Assembly: GCA_017503065.1 (NCBI GenBank)
Contig: JAFVTT010000007.1
Coordinates: forward strand, 1 to 64,000
Direction: 5' to 3'
Origin: Bacteroidaceae bacterium
GTDB taxonomy: Bacteria; Bacteroidota; Bacteroidia; Bacteroidales; Bacteroidaceae
DNA length: 64,000 bases
Shown here: one piece after another, positions 18,046 to 25,369 of the stretch
How the letters are laid out: every line of letters starts with the position of its first letter
How positions within the stretch are numbered: the stretch's first letter is position 1
Notes under the pieces: model-generated
The model's database searches: none
Told to the model about the DNA's origin: nothing
Seen by the model: only the letters and a program-made list of their open reading frames with translations
Translations under genes and position numbers: made by a program

Positions 18046-18076
18046 CAAAGGTAAGTCTTATTCTTTATTTGTCAAA
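18046..18076 (-). promoter_or_regulatory. consensus promoter of the thioredoxin operon
   Basis: TTTG (18076-18073) and TACCTTTG (18053-18046) on the minus strand are separated by exactly 19 bp. Start codon at 18006. Confidence 0.8.
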
Positions 18077-18084
18077 ACGATTAA

Positions 18085-18102
18085 ATCAATCGACCGATTG
18101 AT
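18085..18102. promoter_or_regulatory. perfect operator-like dyad between trxA and the M48 gene
   Basis: ATCAATCG-AC-CGATTGAT is an 8+2+8 dyad lying 8 bp upstream of the trxA -33 box and about 85 bp upstream of the divergent M48 gene's -33 region. Size and symmetry fit a dimeric regulator such as a TetR-type protein; none is encoded next to it. Confidence 0.6.
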
Positions 18103-18185
18103 GGTGACGATTGAACTTAGATGACAGTTCCCCACACAATGTAGATGCTAACATCAGTACTGGCATCATTATTTTCCCTCATTCG

Positions 18186-18217
18186 TTGGCATATTTCAGA
18201 GAGAATTCTTATTTTTG
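18186..18217 (+). promoter_or_regulatory. promoter of the M48-TerB gene
   Basis: TATTTTTG at 18210-18217 with TTGG at 18186-18189, 20 bp apart. It supports translation from ATG 18250 rather than from upstream ATGs. Confidence 0.6.
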
Positions 18218-18249
18218 TGCTGGACAAACCCCAAAAAGGAAAGCATATT

Positions 18250-19524
18250 ATGGACACCTCTACTAACAGCCTATGGCACTGGTTCAGGGGAACCGACAAG
18301 GATGACCGACAGAAGGACGGACGCTTTTCAGCATCTATTGAGTTGGAGAAACAGATCGGAGAACAGATATACAATGCATTGCAAGGTACGGTTGTGGAGG
18401 AGGTCCTTCGCAAGATAAAGACCACCAATACCGATGCCTATTGGCGCAGTGCCATGGAAGGACACAGCCTGAAGGTGGAGGAGGACCTGCTCAAGGACTT
18501 CTACGACCTGTGTCACGAAGTGTGCGGAAAACTGGACTTCAAGGAAAAGGTCGACTTCTACATTACCGGCGACTCCACGGTGAATGCCTTTTCGGTAGCA
18601 GCCGAAAACGAGGAAGAACCGCACATAGTGAACATCAATTCTGCGCTCTTCGGACTCATGACCCAGGACGAACTGAGGTTTGTTGTCGGGCACGAGTTGG
18701 GACATCTCATCAATAGAGACACTGCCCTGGCCAGGCTCATAAACTTTGTGTTCCCTCCGAATTCCGATGTGCCCGTGACCCTGCAATACAAGATACGCCT
18801 GCACGAACAGTTGGCAGAACTTGTTGCCGACCGTTACGGCTATCTGGCTGTGGAGAACCTTGATGCCTGCGTGACAGCCTTCTTCAAGATGGCATCTGGA
18901 CTGGATCTCATGAAGATGAACGTGAGCATAGAGGCCCTCATTGCCGACAACAACCGGCGCTTGGACTATTTCCTCAAGGACAAGGGCATGAGCCGCGCTT
19001 CACATCCAGTAAACCCTATCAGGGTACAGGCGCTGAACCTCTTTGCTACGGCCAAGGACAAGGAAGAACTGGACAACGGCATGAAGGAACTGATATCCAT
19101 ATTGCTGAAGGTAGGCGATAGCGACCTGGACGAGCACACGGCACGCTTCATCGCTTCTGCCGGCCTGCTTGTGGCCAGCACCGACGAGGATATCAACAAG
19201 GAGGAGTATGACAAGATCATACAGTCGCTTGCAGCCTTGAAGATATTTCCCAAGGAGTTCCTGGACGAGATAATAAAGGGTGATGTGGCCGAAATCTTCA
19301 ACGAATCTGTGCAGAAGATGCTGGAGATAAATCCCGGCCTTAAGGAAGGGATGCTGCAGTATATGATACAGATAGTCCTCTCCGACAAGATTATAGCCAA
19401 GGAAGAAGTGGAACTGATATACCAGTTCGGCAACAGCATAGGCCTGAGCGACATGGAGGTTGCCACCGCCATTGCTGAGTCCATACAGCAATGTTATGTT
19501 CCTAGCCTCGACGCAATCTGTTAG
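18250..19524 (+). CDS. M48-type zinc metalloprotease with C-terminal TerB-like domain
   Basis: ATG 18250 is chosen because AGGAAAG lies just upstream and the promoter at 18210-18217 excludes the longer frame from 18145. The 424-residue protein has the zinc motif HELGH at residues 148-152 within VVGHELGHLINRD. The third ligand region HEQLAELVADRYG follows about 40 residues later, as in M48 peptidases. The C-terminal 150 residues are two acidic helical stretches (STDEDINKEEYDKIIQSL and KIIAKEEVELIYQFGNSIGL) typical of TerB. No membrane helix or signal is seen, so unlike HtpX it should be soluble. It is divergent from thioredoxin. Confidence 0.87.
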   Translation: MDTSTNSLWHWFRGTDKDDRQKDGRFSASIELEKQIGEQIYNALQGTVVEEVLRKIKTTNTDAYWRSAMEGHSLKVEEDLLKDFYDLCHEVCGKLDFKEKVDFYITGDSTVNAFSVAAENEEEPHIVNINSALFGLMTQDELRFVVGHELGHLINRDTALARLINFVFPPNSDVPVTLQYKIRLHEQLAELVADRYGYLAVENLDACVTAFFKMASGLDLMKMNVSIEALIADNNRRLDYFLKDKGMSRASHPVNPIRVQALNLFATAKDKEELDNGMKELISILLKVGDSDLDEHTARFIASAGLLVASTDEDINKEEYDKIIQSLAALKIFPKEFLDEIIKGDVAEIFNESVQKMLEINPGLKEGMLQYMIQIVLSDKIIAKEEVELIYQFGNSIGLSDMEVATAIAESIQQCYVPSLDAIC

Positions 19525-19528
19525 CAGG

Positions 19529-19605
19529 CCAGTACCGACACGAAGGTACTCCAGTACTGACGCGAGAGTACTCCAGTACCGACGTGAGAGTACTCCAGTA
19601 CCGAT
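19529..19605. repeat. 22-bp tandem array between M48 gene and recG (array I)
   Basis: Three full units begin at 19529, 19551 and 19573 and a partial one at 19595, all exactly 22 bp apart. The consensus is CCAGTACYGACRYGARRGTACT, and each unit contains the dyad AGTAC/GTACT. The array fills the convergent gap of 108 bp. Confidence 0.85.
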
Positions 19606-19632
19606 TCGGCATTACAAAAACCGGTACTGAGT

Positions 19633-21735
19633 TCAACTGATGTTGCTCCAGTCCATCTCGTCGCGTTTGAGATAGCGTAGGCGTTCCACCATTATGCGGT
19701 GCTGTGGTTGGGACAGGGTGGGGTCTTCGTCCAGAATGGCGGAGGCCGTCTCGCGTGCCAACTGGACTATCTGGCCGTCTCGGGCAAGGTTGGCAAGTTT
19801 CAGGTCGAAGGCTATGCCACTCTGTTGCGTGCCCTCCAGGTCGCCGGGACCGCGGAAACGCAGGTCGGCTTCGGCAATCTCGAAGCCGTCGTTCGTTTCG
19901 GTCATTATGTCTATGCGCCGGCGCGTGTCGGAGGAAAGTTCGTATTTCGTTACCAGTATGCAATAACTTTGGCTTGCGCCGCGTCCCACACGTCCGCGCA
20001 ACTGATGCAGTTGGGACAGGCCGAAGCGCTCGGCATTCTGTATCACCATCACCGAGGCGTTGGGTACGTTCACACCCACTTCTATCACCGTGGTGGCCAC
20101 CAGGATTTGCGTCTCTCCGCTTACAAACCGCTGCATTTCCGCATCCTTGTCGGCAGGTTTCATCTGGCCGTGCACCATGCTTATCCTGTACTGGGGGAAT
20201 ATCTTCTGCAAGTGTACGTATGCCGCCTCCACGTTCTTCAGGTCAAGTTTCTCGCTCTCCTTCACCAGAGGGTAGACCATGTACACCTGCCGTCCCTCCT
20301 GAATCTGCTGGTTTATGCCGCGATAGAGTTTGTCGGGATTGTTGTCGTACATGTGCATGGTCTGTATGGGCTTTCTGCCTGGCGGAAGTTCGTCTATCAC
20401 GGAGACGTCCAGGTCGCCGTACAGGGTCATGGCCAGTGTGCGCGGTATGGGCGTGGCGGTCATCACAAGCACATGCGGCGGTGTGAGGTTCTTTTCCCAC
20501 AACTTGGCACGCTGTGCCACACCGAAGCGGTGCTGTTCGTCTATGACCACAAGGCCGAGGTTGCGGAAAAGCACATTGTCCTCTATCACGGCATGGGTGC
20601 CTACGAGTATCTGCACCTCTCCTGCCTGCAGGCCCTCCATCACAGCCTTGCGCCTCTTGCCCTTTACCATGCCGGTGAGCAGTTCCACACGCACCGGCAT
20701 GTCGCCCAGCATTTTGCGGAAGGTTGCGAAGTGCTGTTCGGCAAGGATTTCGGTAGGTGCCATGATGCACGCCTGATAACCGTTGTCCAAGGCAATGAGC
20801 ATGGTCATCAATGCCACCATGGTCTTGCCTGAGCCTACATCGCCCTGCACCAGACGGTTCATCTGCCTGCCCGACTTCATGTCGGCATGCATCTCGCGTA
20901 TCACGCGCTTCTGCGCTTCTGTCAGTTGGAATGGCAGGTTGTGGGAATAGAAGGTGTTGAAGTAGTCTCCCACTCTGGAGAAGACGTGTCCGCGTATGGT
21001 TCCTTGGCGCAGACGTGCATAGCGGAGCACAGACAACTGCACGTAGAAGAGTTCTTCAAACTTCAGCCGGTAGTTGGCCTGGGTGAGTCCGTTGGCCGAC
21101 GAGGGATAGTGTGCGGCCCTCAGTGCCTCGTCCCTCGACACCATGCAAAGGCACTCCAACATGTGGCGTGGCAGTGTCTCGGGAATGCTTCCTTCGGGAA
21201 GGTGCCTTATCAGTGTGCTCGTGAACCTCTCCAGAGTGCGCGACACCATGCCCGCCTTCTTCATGCGCTCCGTGGTCTGGTAATACGGTTGCATGCTCAT
21301 CTTGCTCAGCACCAGGGTGTCGGCAGGGTCTATGTCGGGATGCGAGATGTTTATCCTGTCGTTGAATAGCGAAGGCCTGCCGAACAAGATATAGTCGGAG
21401 TGCAACTTCACCGTTTTCAATATATATTGTTGCGAGTTGAACCACACGCAGTCCACCCAGCCGTATCCGTCCGTGAAGTGCCCTATCAGGCGTTTCTTCC
21501 TGCCTTCGCCCATCTGCTCGAAACTGATGAACTGCCCCCGTATCTGTACAAAGGGCATGTCGGAGGTCAGTTCCGACGTGCGGTACAGACGGCTTCTGTC
21601 TATGTGCTTGTAGGGGAAATAGTACAACAAGTCGCCCCAGGTCTTAAGACCCAGTTCCTTCTGCAGGAGTTCGGCACGCTTGGGGCCGATCCCCGGCAGG
21701 TAAGTAAGTTCTGTGTCAAGAATGGGGGCGCTCAC
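19633..21735 (-). CDS. recG: ATP-dependent DNA helicase RecG
   Basis: The 700-residue helicase remodels stalled replication forks and branch-migrates Holliday junctions. The N-terminal wedge domain covers about residues 1-260. Walker A GDVGSGKT lies near residue 297, DEQH near 398, the TATPIPRT motif follows, and the helicase C-terminal motif QLRGRVGRG lies near 595. The C-terminal GFEIAEADLRFRGPGDLEGTQQSG is RecG-specific. Length is normal. The downstream gap with the M48 gene holds a 22-bp array. The upstream gap to the DJ-1 gene holds a 9-bp array. Confidence 0.98.
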   Translation of the reverse strand: MSAPILDTELTYLPGIGPKRAELLQKELGLKTWGDLLYYFPYKHIDRSRLYRTSELTSDMPFVQIRGQFISFEQMGEGRKKRLIGHFTDGYGWVDCVWFNSQQYILKTVKLHSDYILFGRPSLFNDRINISHPDIDPADTLVLSKMSMQPYYQTTERMKKAGMVSRTLERFTSTLIRHLPEGSIPETLPRHMLECLCMVSRDEALRAAHYPSSANGLTQANYRLKFEELFYVQLSVLRYARLRQGTIRGHVFSRVGDYFNTFYSHNLPFQLTEAQKRVIREMHADMKSGRQMNRLVQGDVGSGKTMVALMTMLIALDNGYQACIMAPTEILAEQHFATFRKMLGDMPVRVELLTGMVKGKRRKAVMEGLQAGEVQILVGTHAVIEDNVLFRNLGLVVIDEQHRFGVAQRAKLWEKNLTPPHVLVMTATPIPRTLAMTLYGDLDVSVIDELPPGRKPIQTMHMYDNNPDKLYRGINQQIQEGRQVYMVYPLVKESEKLDLKNVEAAYVHLQKIFPQYRISMVHGQMKPADKDAEMQRFVSGETQILVATTVIEVGVNVPNASVMVIQNAERFGLSQLHQLRGRVGRGASQSYCILVTKYELSSDTRRRIDIMTETNDGFEIAEADLRFRGPGDLEGTQQSGIAFDLKLANLARDGQIVQLARETASAILDEDPTLSQPQHRIMVERLRYLKRDEMDWSNIS

Positions 21736-21754
21736 GCAGGCGGTTTCTAATAAT

Positions 21755-21799
21755 ACTCTAAGGACTATAGAGACCCTAAAGACTCTAAGGACCCTAAAA
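21755..21799. repeat. 9-bp tandem array between DJ-1 gene and recG
   Basis: Five 9-bp units: actctaagg, actatagag, accctaaag, actctaagg, accctaaaa. Related arrays with the same period lie at 49697-49732, 57125-57187 and 58825-58878. Confidence 0.8.
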
Positions 21800-21810
21800 G
21801 ACCTTGGCTG

Positions 21811-22365
21811 CTATGCAAACAACTGATTGTATATCATGCCCTCGCGCAGGGGAGCAACCGCCTCTTCACCCAGGAAGTGCTCGGCAATGGCATAGCCGAA
21901 GGCCATGGCGGCGCCAGGACCGCGGCCGGTGATGAACTGGCCGTCCTTGGTGACAATCTCGCCCGTGTACTCAGCGCCCTTCAACTGGCCCTGCACACCG
22001 GGATAGCATGTTGCCTTTACTCCCTCCAGTATGCCCAGGTGTCCGTACACCATGGGGGCGGCGCAGATGGCGGCCAGGGGCTTGCCCTCGGCATGGTGCT
22101 TCAGTATGGCCTGGCGCAGGGGTTCGCACTCGTCCAGATTGGTGCTGCCTGGCAGACCGCCGGGCAACACGAGCATGTCCGCTCCATTCAGGTCCACATC
22201 GGCCAGGAGAGCATCTGCCACCACGCCCACGCCATGTGCGCTATAGACGATCTTCTCGTCGGTAATGCTTACCGTGGTGATGTCCAGACCTGCGCGTCTG
22301 ATGATGTCCAGAGGAGCCAATGCCTCGATGTCTTCAAATCCGGTTGCTAAAAACAGGTATATCAT
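21811..22365 (-). CDS. DJ-1/PfpI family protein
   Basis: The 184-residue product matches the DJ-1/ThiJ subfamily. The reactive cysteine lies at the nucleophile elbow in AAICAAPMVYG (about residue 102), with the supporting glutamate in GFEDIEA (about residue 13). The LPGGLPGSTNL loop is also present. Relatives act as protein or nucleotide deglycases, redox-sensitive chaperones or stress proteins; which applies here cannot be told from sequence. It is cytosolic and divergent from nadK. recG follows 75 bp downstream. Confidence 0.9.
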   Translation of the reverse strand: MIYLFLATGFEDIEALAPLDIIRRAGLDITTVSITDEKIVYSAHGVGVVADALLADVDLNGADMLVLPGGLPGSTNLDECEPLRQAILKHHAEGKPLAAICAAPMVYGHLGILEGVKATCYPGVQGQLKGAEYTGEIVTKDGQFITGRGPGAAMAFGYAIAEHFLGEEAVAPLREGMIYNQLFA

Positions 22366-22457
22366 AGTTGTGTCGTTTTATAATGTTCTATGGCACAAAT
22401 ATACATAAAAAATATGCATTTTCAGCCCGGTCAGCACAAAAACTAAAATAAATCATG

Positions 22458-22465
22458 TAACTTTG
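22458..22465 (+). promoter_or_regulatory. -7 element of the nadK promoter
   Basis: TAACTTTG at 22458-22465, 23 bp before the nadK start; the leader would be very short. The -33 box is weak. Confidence 0.6.
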
Positions 22466-22488
22466 CCCGCATAAAGACCCATACACGA

Positions 22489-23370
22489 ATGAAGAAACTT
22501 CGCTTCGCCATATTCGGCAATACATACCAGGCAAAGAAGTCGGCCTGTGTGCAACGTCTCATCAGCATACTGGAGGAGCACGGTGCATCGCTGCTCATCG
22601 ACAAGGCCTTCTACGGCTATCTGACCGACGGACTCGGCATATCCGTAAAGCCGGAGGCACTGATAGAGGGAAGCGACTTCCAGGCAGACTTTGTCATATC
22701 CATGGGTGGCGACGGCACCTTTCTGGAGGCGGCACGCCACGTGGGCGACAAGAGCACTCCCATCCTGGGCATAAACATGGGCCGCCTGGGCTTCCTGTCC
22801 GACTATCAGGCCGAGGACATACCCTCTGCCATAGAGCACATATACAACGGCACGTACCGCATAGAGGAACGCACCGTGCTGATGGTGGAGGACGACAGGC
22901 ATTCCATACAGGGGCATCCCTATGCCCTGAACGAGGTGGCGGTGCTGAAGCACGACAATTCCTCCATGATAAGCATTGATGTGGAGGTGAACGGCGAGTT
23001 CCTCACCACCTACCAGGCCGACGGACTCATAGTGAACACATCCACGGGAAGTACGGGCTATGCCCTCTCCGTGGGAGGCCCCATCATAGGTCCGGGCAGC
23101 AACATCATAGGCTTGGTGCCCGTGGCTCCCCACTCGCTGACGGTAAGGCCCCTTACCATTTCTGCCGACGCCACGGTAAGGATGAAGGTGAAGAGCCGTT
23201 CGCACAACTTCCTCCTGTCCTTGGACGGACGCAGCGAATCCTCGCAGGAGGGCATCACGCTGACCATCCGCAAAGCGCCATACACCATCAACGTGCTCAA
23301 GCGTAGCGAGGGAAGTTTCTTCCGCACGCTCCGCGAGAAACTCATGTGGGGCGCGGATTCAAGAGAGTAA
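22489..23370 (+). CDS. nadK: NAD kinase
   Basis: The 293-residue enzyme phosphorylates NAD to NADP. It has the kinase motif MGGDGTFLEAAR near residue 72. The NTSTGSTGYALSVGGPII active-site loop near residue 183 and the conserved APHSLTVRPL strand follow. Length is normal for Bacteroidetes. Divergent from the DJ-1 gene. The ABC exporter follows in the same direction after a 69-bp gap that contains a GC-rich palindrome. Confidence 0.97.
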   Translation: MKKLRFAIFGNTYQAKKSACVQRLISILEEHGASLLIDKAFYGYLTDGLGISVKPEALIEGSDFQADFVISMGGDGTFLEAARHVGDKSTPILGINMGRLGFLSDYQAEDIPSAIEHIYNGTYRIEERTVLMVEDDRHSIQGHPYALNEVAVLKHDNSSMISIDVEVNGEFLTTYQADGLIVNTSTGSTGYALSVGGPIIGPGSNIIGLVPVAPHSLTVRPLTISADATVRMKVKSRSHNFLLSLDGRSESSQEGITLTIRKAPYTINVLKRSEGSFFRTLREKLMWGADSRE

Positions 23371-23377
23371 GGATAAA

Positions 23378-23412
23378 GACCCACCCCCAACCCCTCCCTT
23401 TATGGAGGGGAG
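23378..23412 (+). repeat. GC-rich imperfect palindrome, copy 3
   Basis: CCCCCAACCCCTCCC-tttat-GGAGGGGAG occupies the nadK-ABC transporter gap. It belongs with the elements at 5894-5932 and 5987-6024. Confidence 0.65.
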
Positions 23413-23439
23413 TAGTCACTACCGAAGTATCCCTCTGTT

Positions 23440-25197
23440 ATGGAGGCGGCATTTATGAATACAACCGGCAAACACTTGCACGAAGCCAAACATCACCCCC
23501 GACTTCCTAAGGAAGAGCAAGATAGCACAGTCCCTGTTGGAGGCAGGTTTCCACATGGCATACTCCACTCCCTCGCATGGTTCTGGCACACCAGCCGCGG
23601 CATCAGGATGAAGTCCATCGTGAATATCGTCCTGGGGCTGTTGGTTGTGGGCATGGACTTTGCCTTCATCTGGGCCACGAAGATGACCATAGACACGGCC
23701 ACCGGGCAGAGTGACCGACCGCTATGGCTGGGGTGCGCACTGCTCATTGGCATAGGTCTTACAAACATAGCCATATCCTTCGCACGCCGATGGAGCAGCG
23801 CCCTGCTGGGCGTGAAAAGCCAGAACCTCATGCAACTGAGAGCCTTTGCACGGCTGATGCACAGCGTATGGACGGGCAAGGAGCAGTTCCACTCGGGCGA
23901 CGTGATGAACCGCCTCATACGCGATGCCAACGAGATAACATCCGTCATCACCGACACACTGCCTTCTGCCCTTTGCGTGTCCGTACGGCTGGTATTCGCC
24001 TTTCTCTACCTTTTCCACTTCGACTCCTGGCTGGCCCTGATTGTCCTTGTCCTGGCTCCGATATTCCTGCTCCTCAGCAAGGTGTACATCAAGAAGATGA
24101 GGGCCATGACACGCGAAATACGCAATACCGACAGCCGCATACAGAGCATCCTGCAAGAGAGCATACAGCACCGCATGGTACTGAAGACTCTGGAACAGAC
24201 CGAGGGCATGGTAGACCGCCTGTCGCAGACACAGAGCAGCCTGCAAGGGCAGATAAAGCACAAGACCCTGTTTTCCAGTTTCAGCAACCTGACGGTAAAC
24301 ACGGGCTTCACCGCCGGATATCTGCTCACATTCATCTGGGGCGTCTACCGTCTGGATGCCGGAGCCATTACCTACGGCACCATGCTGGCCTTCATACAAC
24401 TGGTGGGACAGATACAGGGCCCCTTCCGCGACATGACACGCTTCGTTCCCACCATCATCGGCGCACTCACCGCCGCCGAGCGTATGGAGCAACTGGAGCA
24501 GACTCCAATGGAGGGATCCACCAGACCGAAACTATTCCCACACGGGGCAGGCATACGCCTGAGCAACGTAACATACCGCTATCAGGACGGCCACCGCAAC
24601 ATTCTGGACAACTTCTCCTTCGACTTCACACCGGGCAGCACCACGGCCATCCTTGGCGAAACGGGTGCCGGCAAAACCACGATGATACGTCTAATCCTGG
24701 CCCTGCTTACTCCCACTCAGGGGCAGGTGGAGTTCTACGATGAGGCTTCCAGCGCCATAGCATCGCCCGACACACGGTGCAACCTTGTCTACGTGCCCCA
24801 GGGCAACACCCTGCTCAGCGGTACCATACGAGACAACCTCCTTTTGGGCAATCCCGAGGCCACCGACGATGACATGCACCAGGCCCTGCGCATGGCATGT
24901 GCCGATTTCGTCCTCTCGCTTCCCGATGCCATGGACACCGTCTGCGGTGAAGGAGGCACTGGCCTGTCGGAGGGCCAGGCCCAGCGTATTGCCATCGCCC
25001 GTGCCCTCTTGCGCCAGGGCAACGTCCTCCTTTTGGACGAAGCCACCAGTGCCCTGGACACCGAAACGGAGCGCCAACTGATAGAAAACATCGCCCGGCA
25101 AGCCAGGGAGAAGCACCAGACCATCCTGTTCATCACCCACCGCCCTGCCGTGGTGGAGTATTGCGAGAAGACTTTGAGACTGAAAAGGAACGTATAA
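23440..25197 (+). CDS. ABC exporter, fused membrane and ATPase domains
   Basis: The 585-residue half-transporter has six membrane helices (about residues 55-340) of the type I exporter fold and a nucleotide-binding domain. Walker A is GETGAGKTT near residue 405. The signature LSEGQAQRIAIARALL lies near 509, Walker B LLLDEATSALD near 530, and the switch histidine in FITHRP. It probably works as a homodimer exporting a lipid, peptide or drug; the substrate cannot be read. The first 45 residues are a polar cytosolic extension; ATG 23455 is an alternative start. The gene is downstream of nadK and convergent with dnaG. Confidence 0.92.
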   Translation: MEAAFMNTTGKHLHEAKHHPRLPKEEQDSTVPVGGRFPHGILHSLAWFWHTSRGIRMKSIVNIVLGLLVVGMDFAFIWATKMTIDTATGQSDRPLWLGCALLIGIGLTNIAISFARRWSSALLGVKSQNLMQLRAFARLMHSVWTGKEQFHSGDVMNRLIRDANEITSVITDTLPSALCVSVRLVFAFLYLFHFDSWLALIVLVLAPIFLLLSKVYIKKMRAMTREIRNTDSRIQSILQESIQHRMVLKTLEQTEGMVDRLSQTQSSLQGQIKHKTLFSSFSNLTVNTGFTAGYLLTFIWGVYRLDAGAITYGTMLAFIQLVGQIQGPFRDMTRFVPTIIGALTAAERMEQLEQTPMEGSTRPKLFPHGAGIRLSNVTYRYQDGHRNILDNFSFDFTPGSTTAILGETGAGKTTMIRLILALLTPTQGQVEFYDEASSAIASPDTRCNLVYVPQGNTLLSGTIRDNLLLGNPEATDDDMHQALRMACADFVLSLPDAMDTVCGEGGTGLSEGQAQRIAIARALLRQGNVLLLDEATSALDTETERQLIENIARQAREKHQTILFITHRPAVVEYCEKTLRLKRNV

Positions 25198-25205
25198 ATG
25201 TCAGG

Positions 25206-25271
25206 CCAGTTTCCCTACGAGAGAACTCCAGTTTCCCCACGAGGAAACTGGAGTTCTCTCGCGAGAGTACT
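25206..25271. repeat. 22-bp array with a 19-bp perfect inverted repeat, ABC exporter/dnaG gap (array II)
   Basis: Three units of exactly 22 bp start at 25206, 25228 and 25250, each of the form [CG][CG]AGT...ACT with an internal dyad. Across units, 25218-25236 and 25243-25261 form a 19-bp perfect inverted repeat around a 6-bp loop, which could also act as a two-way terminator. Confidence 0.8.
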
Positions 25272-25369
25272 GGAAGGCATCCTTAATGACAAAATGTTTG
25301 TCCTCCAAGACAACGAAAAATAGTCTTCTCGAAGGGCAGAAAGCGGATATTGTGTGGGTGAAACATTTC

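Noticed and set aside
19529..19605. CRISPR array
   Set aside because: Units are contiguous with no spacers, too short for CRISPR repeats, and no cas genes are present in the window.
19699..20832. 377-codon open frame on the plus strand
   Set aside because: Antisense of recG, histidine- and leucine-rich composition without motifs.
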